Origin: Acidobacteriaceae bacterium
GTDB lineage: Bacteria; Acidobacteriota; Terriglobia; Terriglobales; Acidobacteriaceae
Length of the DNA stretch: 47,679 bases
NCBI GenBank assembly: GCA_903642265.1
Contig: CAHJWN010000025.1
Location: 1 to 47,679 of the forward strand
Direction of reading: 5' to 3'
In this document: piece after piece, positions 1 through 11,200 of the stretch
Numbering within the stretch: the stretch's first letter is position 1
Layout: each line of letters opens with the position of its first letter
Notes under the pieces: model-generated
Databases searched by the model: none
What the model saw: the letters and a program-made list of their open reading frames with translations, nothing else
What the model was told of the DNA's origin: nothing
Program-made: the position numbers and the translations under genes

Positions 1-173
1 TTGAATTTACAACAATCCGCTCGCTTGCCGATAAGTTACGAGATGCCGATTCAGATTCATCGATTGCGGTCCCATCCGCACCCAGCGCCTCTCTCACAGC
101 GGCGCAGGAGCAGGCCCGAAAACAGCGTGAGGCGTTTGCCCGCATGAAATCCAAGAAAGGCGGCAGAGCATGA
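1..173 (+). CDS. C-terminal end of a PKS/NRPS carrier-protein-containing enzyme (partial)
   Basis: An open frame runs in from the left edge (first full codon at 3) and stops at TGA 171-173. The 56 visible residues begin EFTTIRSLADKL, which resembles the last helix of an acyl or peptidyl carrier protein. They continue through an Ala/Ser-rich stretch and end in a basic tail (KQREAFARMKSKKGGRA), as is common at the C-terminus of modular polyketide synthase subunits. The TGA overlaps the ATG of the next gene as ATGA, so the two are translationally coupled and belong to one assembly-line operon. The catalytic domains of this protein lie outside the window. That it is a PKS or NRPS is inference from the tail and the coupling; a stand-alone carrier protein is also possible. 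Confidence 0.6.
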   Translation, partial: EFTTIRSLADKLRDADSDSSIAVPSAPSASLTAAQEQARKQREAFARMKSKKGGRA

Positions 174-3100
174 TTCCTGAGAACGATCTGACCGGCATCG
201 CCATCATTGGCATGTCTGGCCGCTTTCCTGGCGCCCGCAATGTTGCGGAGTTCTGGTCGAACCAGCTCGCCGGGATCGAAGGAATTTCGCACTTTACCGT
301 GGATGAGCTTGAGATCACGGACCGCGAGAAGGTCGCAGCAAATCCGAACTACATTCGCTCTCGGTCGATCCTTAAAGATGTTGACCTCTTCGATGCCGAC
401 TTCTTCGGCATCCTTCCGAAAGAGGCCGCGCTCATCGATCCACAGCAGCGCCTCTTTCTTGAGTGCTCATGGGAGGCATTTGAAGATGCCGGCTACGATC
501 CCGCCGTTTATCCCGGATCCGTCGGCGTCATCGCCGGAGTTGCAGCCAACAGCTACTTTCTGCAGCAGGTTCTCGCTCAGCCAGGCTTCACTGACGATTT
601 TCTGAAGAACTATCAGATCGGCAACTATGCCGCGATGATGGGCAACTACCCTGATTATCTTGCTACCCGCGTTGCTTACAAGTTCAACCTCAAAGGTCCC
701 AGCTTCACCGTCCAGGCTGCTTGTTCGACCGCCCTCGTAGCCGTCTGCCAGGCCTGCCAAAGCCTGCTCACGTATCAAAGCGACATGATGCTTGCCGGCG
801 GCGTGTCGATCACGCTCCCGCAGAAGCGCGGCTACCTCTACCAGGAAGGCGGCATGGGTTCAGCCGACGGCCATTGCCGTCCGTTCGACAACGATGCCCA
901 GGGCACCGTCTTCGGCTCCGGCCTTGGAGTGGTCCTGCTCAAGCGCCTCGAAGATGCCATTGCCGACGGCGATCAGATCTACTCAGTCATCCGCGGCTTC
1001 GCCACCAACAACGACGGCGGCAACAAGATCGGCTACACCGCCCCAAGCATCGAAGGCCAGGCTAACGTGGTCGCCATGGCGCAGCAGGCCGCTGGTGTTG
1101 AAGCCGAGTCCATTGGCTACATCGAGGCACATGGCACTGCCACTCCGCTTGGCGATCCTATCGAACTCGCCGCACTGCAAAAAGCGTTTGGCACTTCCAA
1201 AATCGCGAAGAACTTCTGCACCATCGGTACCGCCAAAGCCAATGTCGGCCACCTCGACATTGCCGCCGGCGTCACTGGCCTCATCCACGCCGCTCACGTC
1301 GTCAAGTACAGTCAGTTCCCCGGCACCCTAAACTTCAAGACGCCTACCGACCGCTTCGACATGGCGAACAGCCCGTTCAAGGTCACCGCAACCGCCGCAA
1401 AGTGGGAATCCAACGGGCAGCCTCGTCGAGCTGGTGTCAGCGCCTTTGGAGTCGGCGGAACCAACGCTCACGTCATCCTCGAAGAAGCCCCGCTGGTCAC
1501 TGCCGAGCCTCCATCGCGCGCCACACAACTTCTCGTCCTCTCTGCCCGCTCACAGGAAGCGCTGGAAGCCGCAACCGTCAACCTCATCGCTGATCTTCAA
1601 CTTCATCCTGAGCGCGAACTTGCCGACGTGGCATTTACCTTGCAAGCTGGCCGCCGCGCGTTCGACTATCGTCGCGCCGTCATCGCAAGCTCCACAGGCG
1701 CAGCAATCACCGCGCTGCAAGGGACCCTTGGCAAGCCCGCACCCATAAAGAAGCGCAACGCCCCCGACGCCGCCATCTGCTTCATGTTTCCGGGCCAGGG
1801 CGCGCAGCATGTCAACATGGGCCGCGAGCTCTACACCTCCGAGCCTGTCTTCCGCGAGGCCGTCGACCTCTGCGCCTCGATCCTCCGCAAAGATGGCGAT
1901 CTCGATCTCCTCAGCTTTCTGTACCCTGCGGTCGAAGCTTCCCCCGATACACCGACGGAGCTGACCCAGACCTACCTCGCTCAGCCGGCCATCTTCGTGA
2001 TTGAGTACGCCCTCGCGCAGCTCTGGATCTCCTGGGGCATCGCGCCCGCAAGCATGATCGGCCACAGCATCGGCGAGTTCGTAGCCGCAACGCTCGCCGG
2101 AGTGTTCTCGCTTGAAGATGGCCTGCGCCTGGTCGCTCTCCGCGGCCGGCTCATGCAATCACTTCCCGCGGGAACCATGCTTAGCGTGCGCGCTAGCGAA
2201 GAGCAGGTAACACCGTTCCTTGCTCCCGATGTAAGTATTGCGGCGCAGAACGCGCCTTCGCTTTGCGTCGTCTCTGGCACAACTTCGGCGATTACACAGC
2301 TCGAAGAGAAGCTCACGCAGCAGAATATCGTTCATCGCCGCCTCGTTACCTCGCACGCTTTCCACTCGCCTATGATGGATCCCATCATGGGCCGCTTTCG
2401 CGCCGAAGCTGCAAAGGTGAAGCTCTCGGCGCCGACGATCCCGTACGTTTCCTCCGTCACCGGCGATTGGATCACCCCAGAAGAAGCTACCAACCCCGAC
2501 TACTGGACGCGCCACCTTCGCCAGGCGGTCCGCTTTTCAACCGGCATCAAACGCGTGCTCGAGCAGGACGCTACCGTGCTGCTTGAGGTCGGCCCAGGTC
2601 GGGTGCTCGTTACCCTTGCAAAGCAAAATCTGGCTCGCGGTGCGAGTAAGATCATCGCATCTTCTCTAACCGATCAGATGGATGGGCGTGGCGACCTCGA
2701 CGCGGTCATGCAGGGCCTCGGAGCACTCTGGATTGCCGGAGCGAAGCCGGATTGGCAGAAGCTGCACGCATTGTCGAGGCGCCAGCGCGTCTCCTTACCG
2801 TCCTACCCTTTTGAGCGCAAGCGCTTCTGGCTTGCCGACGCCGCCCCTGATCGGGACAAGAGCGTTGACACTGGCGAATCCGCTTCCCCAGTGATCACTC
2901 AAGGGCTTATTCCTAGCGACTCAGCCGGAGACTTTCCGGCTCCGGCACCAAGGGAGACTTTACCCATGACCTCACCTATGACCCCGTCTGTGGCAACGCA
3001 CGTAAAGCCTCGTAGAGAGACCATTCGCACCATGCTGGTCGAGATCTTCGAAGAACTCTCCGGCCTCGATATTGCCGCGGAAGATCCCTCCGCGTCCTTC

Positions 3101-6100
3101 CTCGAGATTGGCTTCGACTCGCTCTTTCTCACCCAGGTCACGCAATCTCTACAGTCCAAGTTCGGTATCAAGATCACCTTCCGTCAGTTGATGGACGATC
3201 TCTCGACGCTCGAACATCTCTCGACCTATGTTGATGCGCATGTCGCTCCTGGCCTCTACGAAGAAGCCGCTCCTGCACCCGTCTCTGCCGCACCCCAGCA
3301 AGCCTCAAGGATGCCGGCGACTGCGGCTCCTGCAGCGGGCAGCACGATGGAAGAGCTGATGAAGAATCAGCTTGCGGCGCTCAACCAGCTCTTTGCGCAG
3401 CAGATCGCCGCCCTCAACGGTGGCACTTCGCCGCAAGCTGCCACTGCGCCGCAGGCAATCACCGAGCCAGTCGCTGCAGCGCTGCCAACCACCTCTCCTG
3501 CGGCAACCGAAGCTTCAAGAGACGCTGCCGCAGTCGAACTCAAGGGCTATGTCCCTTTCCGCGCGGCTGCCAAGAAAGTCTCCGGCGAGCTTACCTCGAG
3601 GCAGGAAGAGCACATCCGCAATCTCGTCACGCTCTACACCGGGCGTACCGGAAAATCGAAAGCCAAGACGCAGGAGTTCCGCCCATACCTTGCCGATCCC
3701 CGCGTCGTGGCAGGCTTTAAAGTCCAGTGGAAGGAGATGGTCTACCCGATCATCACTGAACGCTCCAAGGGCTCGCGCTTGTGGGACATCGATGGCAACG
3801 AGTACATCGACTGTCTCAACGGCTTCGGCCCCATCATGCTTGGCCATCGTCCTGACTTCGTCGAAGAGGCTATCGAGAAGCAGTTGCATCTCGGCTTCGA
3901 AATTGGCCCGCAGACGTTGCTCGCGGGCGAAGTTGCACAGGCACTCTGCGAGATGACCGGCAACGAGCGGGCCACCTTCTGCAACACCGGCTCCGAAGCC
4001 GTCATGGCAGCGATGCGCATCGCCCGCACCGTCAGCGGCAAGAACCGCGTCGTCTTCTTCTCTGGCGATTACCACGGCATGTTCGACGAAGTGCTGGTCA
4101 AGGGATTCAAGCGCGCCGGACAGCCGCAGTCGTCACCGCTTGCCCCCGGCATTCCACGCGATTCCGTGGCCAACATGACCGTGCTTGAGTACGGCGCGCC
4201 GGAGTCGCTCGAATGGATCCGGTCTCACGCGAATGAACTTGCTGCCGTCCTTGTAGAACCTGTCCAAAGCCGCCACCCTGCCTTCCAGCCTGTCGAGTTC
4301 CTGAAGGATCTCCGCAAGATTACCGAAGAGGCCGACGTCTGTATGATCTTCGACGAGGTCGTTACCGGCTTCCGCGTCCATCCCGGTGGCTGTCAGGCTC
4401 TGTTTGGCATCCGTGCCGATCTCGCCACCTACGGCAAAGTCATCGCGGGAGGCATGCCGATGGGCATCCTTGCGGGCAAGAAGAAGTATATGGACGCCCT
4501 CGATGGCGGCATGTGGCAATATGGCGACGAGAGTTTTCCTGAAGTTGGCGTCACCTTCTTCGCGGGCACCTTCGTCCGTCACCCGCTTGCAATGGCGGCC
4601 TGCAAAGCAGTCCTCCATCACCTCAAGTCCGAAGGCCCAGCGCTGCAGGAGCGCCTCACCGCCCGGACCACGGACATGATCGCGCGCATCAACGCGCTGC
4701 TCGTGAAGAACGAGGTTCCCACACACATCGAAAGCTTCTCCAGCTTTTTCTACTTCAGCTTTCCTTCAGACTTCCGGTTTGGCAGCCTCTTCTATTACCA
4801 TCTTCGCGCCAAGGGCATCCACCTGCTCGAAAATTTTCCGTGCTTCATCACCACCGAGCACACTCCGGAAGATATCGACCGCATCGTTCGCGCCTTCGAA
4901 GAGACTATCGCCGAAATGCAGGCAGGCGAGGTTCTCGATCTTCCTTCAGGCAGCAAAACAATGGATGCGGTCTCTGGGACCTTGGTCGCGATCGAAGCTC
5001 CGATCTACGCAGCCAGCGCCCCAATTACCGAGTCGCAGGTCGAGATCCTGCTCTCCGCCAGCCTCTCGAATGAGGCTAACTGCAGCTACAACGAATCACT
5101 GACTCTTCATCTCAAGGGTGGACTCAACGTCACCGCCTTCACTGAATCGCTTACCGACCTTATCGCCCGCTACGACGCTCTCCGGGCCACCTTTGACCTC
5201 GCCTCCAGGACGCAGCACTTCCTTCCCGCAGCACCAGCCGTGCTTCCACTCCTCGATCTGAGCGCATTCGATTCTGCAGCCCAGCAAGCAAAGATCGCGG
5301 CTTTCATTACGGAAGATGCACATACGCCTTTTGACCTCGCCAACGGCCCCATGTTCCGCACGACGCTGATCAAGCTCGGACCTGACAACCACGACTTCAT
5401 CTTTACCGCGCACCACGTCGTCTGTGACGGCTGGAGCATCAACGTCCTGCTCGACGAGCTCTCAAAGACCTACTCCGCAAAAATTGCAGGCACAGCCGCG
5501 CAACTCGACCCCATCATGCCCTTTAGCGCCTATGCGCTTACCCAGGAAGAGCACTTCATCAGCGCCAAGGGAGCCTCAACAGAAGCCTTCTGGCTGAAGA
5601 ACTTCGAGATCCTTCCCCCACTTCTCGACCTGCCAATCGATCACCCGCGCCCCGCGATGAAGAGCTTTCCCGGCGCAACCTACACCCGCAGGATCTCCGT
5701 CTCCACTCTAAAAGACATCAAGCGTGCCGGTGCGCAGCAAAAATGCACGCTCTTCGCCACCATGCTGGCTGGCTTCTCGGCGCTGCTCGGCCGTCTTACC
5801 GGACAGGAAGATATTGTCGTTGGCGTTCCTGCGGCAGGCCAGTCCCTTGTCGAAGACAAGGTCCTTGTCGGGCACGCCGTGAACTTCGTCCCCATCCGCG
5901 GCATTACGCATGATGGCATTACTACAGCGCAATTCCTGCAGCAGATGCGCGCCAACATCTTTGACGCGTACGACCACCAGAACTACACCTTCGGTCGCCT
6001 TGTTCGTAAGCTCGCGATCCAGCGCGATGCCAGCCGTCTCCCGCTGATTGAAGTCCAATTCAATCTCGAGAAGGTCGGCGGCAATCTTGCCTTCTTGGGT

Positions 6101-8248
6101 CTCACCGCGTCGGTCGAACCGAATCCCAAGAGCTTCGTCAACTTCGACGTTTTCATCAACGCCGTCGAAAGCCCGGAAGGTGTCGCCCTCCACGTTGACT
6201 ACAACACTGCTCTGATCGACGAGACCACCATTGCCCGCTGGATGGATTGCTACGAGACCCTGCTGACTGGCCTCACCGGCGACGTAAACCAACCCCTTGC
6301 GCTGCTCCCAATCCTCACCCCTGCCGAGCAGGAACTCGTCTCCATTACTCCTAACCAGACTGCCGTCGCCTACCCGACGGACCTCTGCGTCCATCAGCTG
6401 TTCGAGAAACAGGCTGCCGCCACGCCCGCAGCTATCGCTCTCGAGTGCGAGGGCGAGTCCCTCACGTATGCCGAGCTCGACGCTCGCGTCAACAAGCTCG
6501 CGCGCTATCTCGCCACCTCCGGTATCCTTCCCGGCGAGATCATCGGCATCTACATGGAGCGGTCGGTCGACCTCGTTGTTTCACTCCTCGCCACGTGGAA
6601 GGCGGGAGCCACCTACATCCCGCTTGATCCGACTTTCCCGATGGAACGCCTCAAGATGGTCTTTGAAGATCTCGAGCAGGCAACCGTCCTCACACAGTCG
6701 CGTCTTGCGGGAGACCTTCCAACCACGAACACCCGCATCATCTGTGTCGACGAGCGCTGGGCAGTGATTGACATTGAAGATTCTCGTCCGCTCGGTCTTA
6801 CCTATGATTCCGCAGCTGTCGCCTACGTGATCTACACGTCCGGCTCGACTGGCCGTCCAAAAGGTGTCCAGGTCACACAGACCAACGTAGTCAACCTTTT
6901 GCTATCGATGACGAGGAAGCCCGGCCTCTCTGCCAAAGACGTCCTTGTCGCGGTCACCACAATCTCCTTCGACATTGCCGCCCTCGAGGTCTACCTACCG
7001 CTCATCACCGGCGCGAAGCTTGTGATGGCGACACGTCCTGTGGCGAGTGACGGCAGCGAACTCCTGAAGCTCCTTCGCGCATCGAAAGCGACCGTCATGC
7101 AGGCCACCCCGGTCACGTTCCGCCTGCTGCTCGCCGCCGGATGGAAGGGCGATCCGAAATTCGTCGTCTGGTGCGGGGGCGAAGCTCTTCCCCGCGATCT
7201 CGTCAACCAGATCCTCGCCCTTGGCATCGACGTTTGGAATATGTACGGGCCTACCGAGACCACCATCTGGTCCGCCACCAGCCGCATGGCTCCGCAGAGC
7301 GGCCCCGTCTACGTTGGCCCACCCATCGATAACACTGAGTTCTACGTTCTTGACACCCACAAGCAGCTCGTTCCAACCGGCGTTGCTGGTGAGCTGTACA
7401 TCGGCGGAGCCGGCGTCGCCAAGGGGTACTTCCAGCGTCCCGACCTGACGGCCGATCGTTTCCTTCCTAACATGTTCAGCGCCAAGCCCGGCGCTCGGCT
7501 TTACCGCACCGGCGACCTCGTTCGACGCCTTGCCACCGGGGAGTTCGATTTCCTCGGCCGCGCCGACGGCCAGATCAAGCTCCGCGGCTTTCGCATCGAG
7601 CTTGGCGAAATCGAGACCGCCATTTCAAAAGCCCATGGTGTCGATCAAGCAGTAGTCATGCTGCGCGAAGATACTCCCGGCGACAAGCGCCTCGTCGCGT
7701 ACCTCGTTTCCAGCAACGGCAGCATTCCATCTGCCGCCGACCTCCGCAGTCAACTCCTTCTAAAGCTGCCGGACTACATGGTCCCTGCGGCCTTCATCAG
7801 TCTTCCGTCCTTCCCGCTCACTGCGAACGCAAAGATCGACCGCCGCGCCCTCCCCGTCCCCGATTGGGCGCCTGCCTCCAGCGGTGCAAACTATATCGCT
7901 CCTCGTACGCCGCAGGAAGAGACGTTCGCGAAGATCTGGGCCGATGTTCTCCATCTCGAGAAGGTTGGTATTGAGGACAACATCTTCGAGCTTGGTGCAG
8001 ACTCCCTTCATGTCTTCCAAATCGCCGCCCGTGCCAACCAGGCTGGCATCGAAGTGAAGCCCCGTCAGATTCTGCAGCATCGTCAGATCAGCGCCATCTT
8101 TTCCGCAGTTGCAGCCGATCTAGCTACCAGCGGTCCAGCGGCGAAATCAGCGCCTCTCATGGCCGTCTCCCGCGCGAAATACCGCATCTCTCAAGCCAGC
8201 CTCACACCCTTAGCCGAGCCCGTTGATGCTCGTACCGGAGATAGATGA
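170..8248 (+). CDS. Hybrid PKS-aminotransferase-NRPS megasynthase (KS-AT-ACP-AMT-C-A-PCP)
   Basis: A 2692-aa assembly-line enzyme. KS is at about 9-430, with Cys185 (AACSTA), His321 (EAHGT) and His361 (NVGH). AT is at about 534-830, with Ser633 in GHSIGE and an HAFH motif at 729-732 that points to malonyl-CoA. ACP is near 945-1020 (Ser984 in GFDSL). An Ala/Pro/Gln linker follows. Next is a class III PLP aminotransferase (about 1180-1590; DEVVTGF with Asp1395, Schiff-base Lys1423). C lies at about 1630-2050 (HHVVCDG at 1748-1754), A at about 2074-2560 (YTSGSTG at 2222), and PCP has Ser2612 (GADSL). No KR, DH, ER or MT domain was seen, so the beta-ketone formed by KS should pass straight to the aminotransferase and become a beta-amine, as known for MycA/ItuA and McyE. 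My by-eye A-domain code is D-I-L-Q-W-G-M-I-W-K, close to the glycine code. The start is fixed by the ATGA overlap, and the 3' end overlaps the next gene the same way. Domain calls are firm; the glycine call and product class are inference. Confidence 0.95.
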   Translation: MIPENDLTGIAIIGMSGRFPGARNVAEFWSNQLAGIEGISHFTVDELEITDREKVAANPNYIRSRSILKDVDLFDADFFGILPKEAALIDPQQRLFLECSWEAFEDAGYDPAVYPGSVGVIAGVAANSYFLQQVLAQPGFTDDFLKNYQIGNYAAMMGNYPDYLATRVAYKFNLKGPSFTVQAACSTALVAVCQACQSLLTYQSDMMLAGGVSITLPQKRGYLYQEGGMGSADGHCRPFDNDAQGTVFGSGLGVVLLKRLEDAIADGDQIYSVIRGFATNNDGGNKIGYTAPSIEGQANVVAMAQQAAGVEAESIGYIEAHGTATPLGDPIELAALQKAFGTSKIAKNFCTIGTAKANVGHLDIAAGVTGLIHAAHVVKYSQFPGTLNFKTPTDRFDMANSPFKVTATAAKWESNGQPRRAGVSAFGVGGTNAHVILEEAPLVTAEPPSRATQLLVLSARSQEALEAATVNLIADLQLHPERELADVAFTLQAGRRAFDYRRAVIASSTGAAITALQGTLGKPAPIKKRNAPDAAICFMFPGQGAQHVNMGRELYTSEPVFREAVDLCASILRKDGDLDLLSFLYPAVEASPDTPTELTQTYLAQPAIFVIEYALAQLWISWGIAPASMIGHSIGEFVAATLAGVFSLEDGLRLVALRGRLMQSLPAGTMLSVRASEEQVTPFLAPDVSIAAQNAPSLCVVSGTTSAITQLEEKLTQQNIVHRRLVTSHAFHSPMMDPIMGRFRAEAAKVKLSAPTIPYVSSVTGDWITPEEATNPDYWTRHLRQAVRFSTGIKRVLEQDATVLLEVGPGRVLVTLAKQNLARGASKIIASSLTDQMDGRGDLDAVMQGLGALWIAGAKPDWQKLHALSRRQRVSLPSYPFERKRFWLADAAPDRDKSVDTGESASPVITQGLIPSDSAGDFPAPAPRETLPMTSPMTPSVATHVKPRRETIRTMLVEIFEELSGLDIAAEDPSASFLEIGFDSLFLTQVTQSLQSKFGIKITFRQLMDDLSTLEHLSTYVDAHVAPGLYEEAAPAPVSAAPQQASRMPATAAPAAGSTMEELMKNQLAALNQLFAQQIAALNGGTSPQAATAPQAITEPVAAALPTTSPAATEASRDAAAVELKGYVPFRAAAKKVSGELTSRQEEHIRNLVTLYTGRTGKSKAKTQEFRPYLADPRVVAGFKVQWKEMVYPIITERSKGSRLWDIDGNEYIDCLNGFGPIMLGHRPDFVEEAIEKQLHLGFEIGPQTLLAGEVAQALCEMTGNERATFCNTGSEAVMAAMRIARTVSGKNRVVFFSGDYHGMFDEVLVKGFKRAGQPQSSPLAPGIPRDSVANMTVLEYGAPESLEWIRSHANELAAVLVEPVQSRHPAFQPVEFLKDLRKITEEADVCMIFDEVVTGFRVHPGGCQALFGIRADLATYGKVIAGGMPMGILAGKKKYMDALDGGMWQYGDESFPEVGVTFFAGTFVRHPLAMAACKAVLHHLKSEGPALQERLTARTTDMIARINALLVKNEVPTHIESFSSFFYFSFPSDFRFGSLFYYHLRAKGIHLLENFPCFITTEHTPEDIDRIVRAFEETIAEMQAGEVLDLPSGSKTMDAVSGTLVAIEAPIYAASAPITESQVEILLSASLSNEANCSYNESLTLHLKGGLNVTAFTESLTDLIARYDALRATFDLASRTQHFLPAAPAVLPLLDLSAFDSAAQQAKIAAFITEDAHTPFDLANGPMFRTTLIKLGPDNHDFIFTAHHVVCDGWSINVLLDELSKTYSAKIAGTAAQLDPIMPFSAYALTQEEHFISAKGASTEAFWLKNFEILPPLLDLPIDHPRPAMKSFPGATYTRRISVSTLKDIKRAGAQQKCTLFATMLAGFSALLGRLTGQEDIVVGVPAAGQSLVEDKVLVGHAVNFVPIRGITHDGITTAQFLQQMRANIFDAYDHQNYTFGRLVRKLAIQRDASRLPLIEVQFNLEKVGGNLAFLGLTASVEPNPKSFVNFDVFINAVESPEGVALHVDYNTALIDETTIARWMDCYETLLTGLTGDVNQPLALLPILTPAEQELVSITPNQTAVAYPTDLCVHQLFEKQAAATPAAIALECEGESLTYAELDARVNKLARYLATSGILPGEIIGIYMERSVDLVVSLLATWKAGATYIPLDPTFPMERLKMVFEDLEQATVLTQSRLAGDLPTTNTRIICVDERWAVIDIEDSRPLGLTYDSAAVAYVIYTSGSTGRPKGVQVTQTNVVNLLLSMTRKPGLSAKDVLVAVTTISFDIAALEVYLPLITGAKLVMATRPVASDGSELLKLLRASKATVMQATPVTFRLLLAAGWKGDPKFVVWCGGEALPRDLVNQILALGIDVWNMYGPTETTIWSATSRMAPQSGPVYVGPPIDNTEFYVLDTHKQLVPTGVAGELYIGGAGVAKGYFQRPDLTADRFLPNMFSAKPGARLYRTGDLVRRLATGEFDFLGRADGQIKLRGFRIELGEIETAISKAHGVDQAVVMLREDTPGDKRLVAYLVSSNGSIPSAADLRSQLLLKLPDYMVPAAFISLPSFPLTANAKIDRRALPVPDWAPASSGANYIAPRTPQEETFAKIWADVLHLEKVGIEDNIFELGADSLHVFQIAARANQAGIEVKPRQILQHRQISAIFSAVAADLATSGPAAKSAPLMAVSRAKYRISQASLTPLAEPVDARTGDR

Positions 8249-11200
8249 CCTTGAAATCGGCTATGCTATCGGGAATGGCGGGCCCCGCAAACTCTTCAGT
8301 CGGCACTGATCCTATAGGAGAGGACTTTTACGCCTTTCCCCTCACATCGGCCCAGCGGGCCATGTGGCCGCCAGCCCCCGCAAGGGATGGTAGATCCCTG
8401 AGCGACCCGCGTTTCAACGGCGCCTTCCGCATCAGCCTCTCCGGCCCTGTTGATCTCGGCCTTCTTGAGCGCTCCCTACGCGAGGTCGCACATCGCCAGG
8501 AGAGCCTTCGCACCGCCTTCCGCATTGCTCCGGATGCCGAAGTCCAGCAGGTCGTCTTCCCTGTCTCCGACATGACTGTCGATGAGGTTGACCTTCGCTC
8601 GTTTCCTGAAGCAACTCGCGTCGCCATGCTCGACGAAATCTCGATCAAGGAAGCTACCCAGATCTTCGAGCTCTGCAGCGGCGCTCCCATCAGCGTCAAG
8701 CTTATCCGCATGGAGGACCTCTCCTCCGTCCTTACGATCACCGCCTATCAGATCATCTGCGATGGCTGGTCGATTGGCCTGCTGATGGAAGAGCTGGCAG
8801 CCAACTACGCCGCATTTGCAAGTCACCAGCCCCCGCCGCTTGAGCCTCTCGGCTTTCAGTTCGGCGATTACGTCACCTGGCAGGAGGACAACGCCACCTG
8901 GAGCGACGTCCGTAAACAGCTCGAATACTGGAAGCACAAGCTTGACCACTGTCCGCAGCCCAGTGTTGCCGCAGACTTCAACGGTCCCGCAACATCCTAC
9001 GAAGCGGGCATTGTCTCCCAGCTTCTGCCTCGCGAACTCACAGATGCACTCCGCAATCTAAGCCAATCTGAGAACACCACCTTCTACGTAGTCACGATGG
9101 CTGCCTGCATGGTGCTCCTCAGCCGTTATGCCGGCATCTCTGAGATCGCGCTACGTACCCCCTTGGCTGGCCGCACCCGCGTCGAGTTTGAGCCCATTAT
9201 TGGGCAGTTCGTCAATCAAGTTGCCATTCGCGCCAGGATTTCGCAGGACCTCACCCTTTCCGCGTTTATCAAGCAGGTTCGCGAAAGCGTTTGGGAAGCT
9301 CTTGCTCATCAAGACGCTCCATTCGCAGAGGTCCTCGGCACCATTGCCACTCCCGAGCATCCCGCTGATAGCCTGTTTCCCATCAACTTTGTCTGCCAGA
9401 AGGAATATGGCCGCAACGGCCCGTCGCTCTTTGAGTTTGACGGTGTGACCATGACGACTTTGCCCTCGAAGTCTCAGGGCGCTCTGTACGACCTTAACTT
9501 CTTCCTTGTCGAGCGCGAAGTGGGCTGGCGCCTATCACTTGAATACCGGACGCGGCTATACACTGTAGGCACCGCAGAAAGCCTCCTTCAGCACTTCCAG
9601 GAGGTGTTGCGCCAGATTGCTGCCGCTCCAGGCGTTACGATCGCAAAGCTCGAGCTGTCAGCGACGGAGGCTCTCACGAAGCGAATGCAGAACGATTCGG
9701 CGTTCTCCAGCCCGGCGACTCCCGCTCCTGATGAGGACCAGGCAACGCCTGAAGTTTTGGCGATGCCTGGCAGTCTTGCGCAGGAACGCTTCTGGACGCT
9801 CTCGCAATTGGATCCAACGAACCCGGCATTCCACGTGCCGCTGGTCATGAAGCTGTCAGGGCCGCTCTCCACACCGTTACTTGAAAAGAGTTTTCAGGTT
9901 CTGGTCGACCGGCACGAGTCGCTTCGTACAACGTTTACTGAAAACAATGGCGAGTTCCTCCAGGTAATCCGTCCTGGATCTCCAGTCGCTCTCGAGATTC
10001 TGGCAGTGCCCGGCGCAAGTGAAAGTGACAAAGCTCACCAGCTTGCAGGCACAATCCAGAATGAGATCCACAAGCCGTTTGATTTGAACGTGCTCCCGCT
10101 CTTCCGCACCGTGCTTTGCAAGCTTAGCGAATCCGAACACGTACTCATCATTACCCTGCACCACATCCTGGCCGATGCCGCCTCCGCCCAGGTCATCCAG
10201 CGCGAGCTTTGGTCGACCTACGAAAGCCTCAAATCCGGAGCAGCTCACTCGCTTCCTCCGCTCACCATCCAGTATGGCGACTTCTCAGTCTGGCAGCGCG
10301 ACAACCTCGACTCGGAGGCCATGAAGGGCCATCTGCAGTTCTGGCTGGAGCAGCTCTCGGGCGATCTCAAGGTCCTGAATTTCCCCACCGATCGTCCTCC
10401 TGAGTATCGACCTACATCGAGAGGCGGCGTTGAGACCCTGCTGCTTTCTGACTCACTCACACGCTCGCTGAAGCAGCTCGCGCAGTCAAACGATTCGACT
10501 CTTTACGTCGTCACGCTCGCCTGCTTCGCCGCCATGCTCTCGCGTGCATCCGAGACCGCTGACGTCACCATCGGCTCACCAGTCCTCAATCGCCGCCAGG
10601 AGACCGAGGCCCTCATCGGCCCGTTCGCCGGCCCCATGGCACTCCGCCTCAAGCTTGCCGGAGACCCTACCGTCCGCGAGATGATCGGCTCCGCCCGCGA
10701 TCTTACCCTGCAGGCACTCGACCATGCTGAGCTTCCCTTCGAACTAATCCTGCGAAATCTCACCATTCGCACTCAGAACGAGCGCCGACCGCTCTTCCAG
10801 TTCTACTTTCTCTGCCAGACTGCATTTGTCCAGTCGCGCCAGGTAGATGCGCTTACCGTTACCCCGCTGCCCAGCGTTAGTGTTGGGACTCCCTTCGAGA
10901 TGCAGCTTGCCATGATCGAGCGCCCTGAAGGCCTTCGTGCCGAGCTCGAATATAGTGCGGACCTCTTCGACAAATCCACAATCGAGCGCTGGCTTGCCTA
11001 CTATCTGGATCTTCTTTCGCTCGCAGTAAGCAATCCCGAAAAGCGCCTCAGTGAGCTGCCCGCACCACCATACAAGGCCGCCCACGCGCCACACGTCCGT
11101 CCGACCCCTGGAGAACTCAGGTCCATTTCCGCGAGTAAGGGTGAGTCTTCTTATGTGGCCCCGCGCGACCTGGTCGAAGAAATGCTTGCGCAGGTCTGGG

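Noticed and set aside
3300..3540. Ala/Pro/Gln-rich repeats in the megasynthase as a distinct element
   Set aside because: Ordinary flexible linker between ACP and aminotransferase; no regular repeat unit.
8317..9620. First domain of the termination protein as an epimerase
   Set aside because: No HHxxVDxVSW-type motif or other epimerisation marks; overall pattern is that of a condensation domain.
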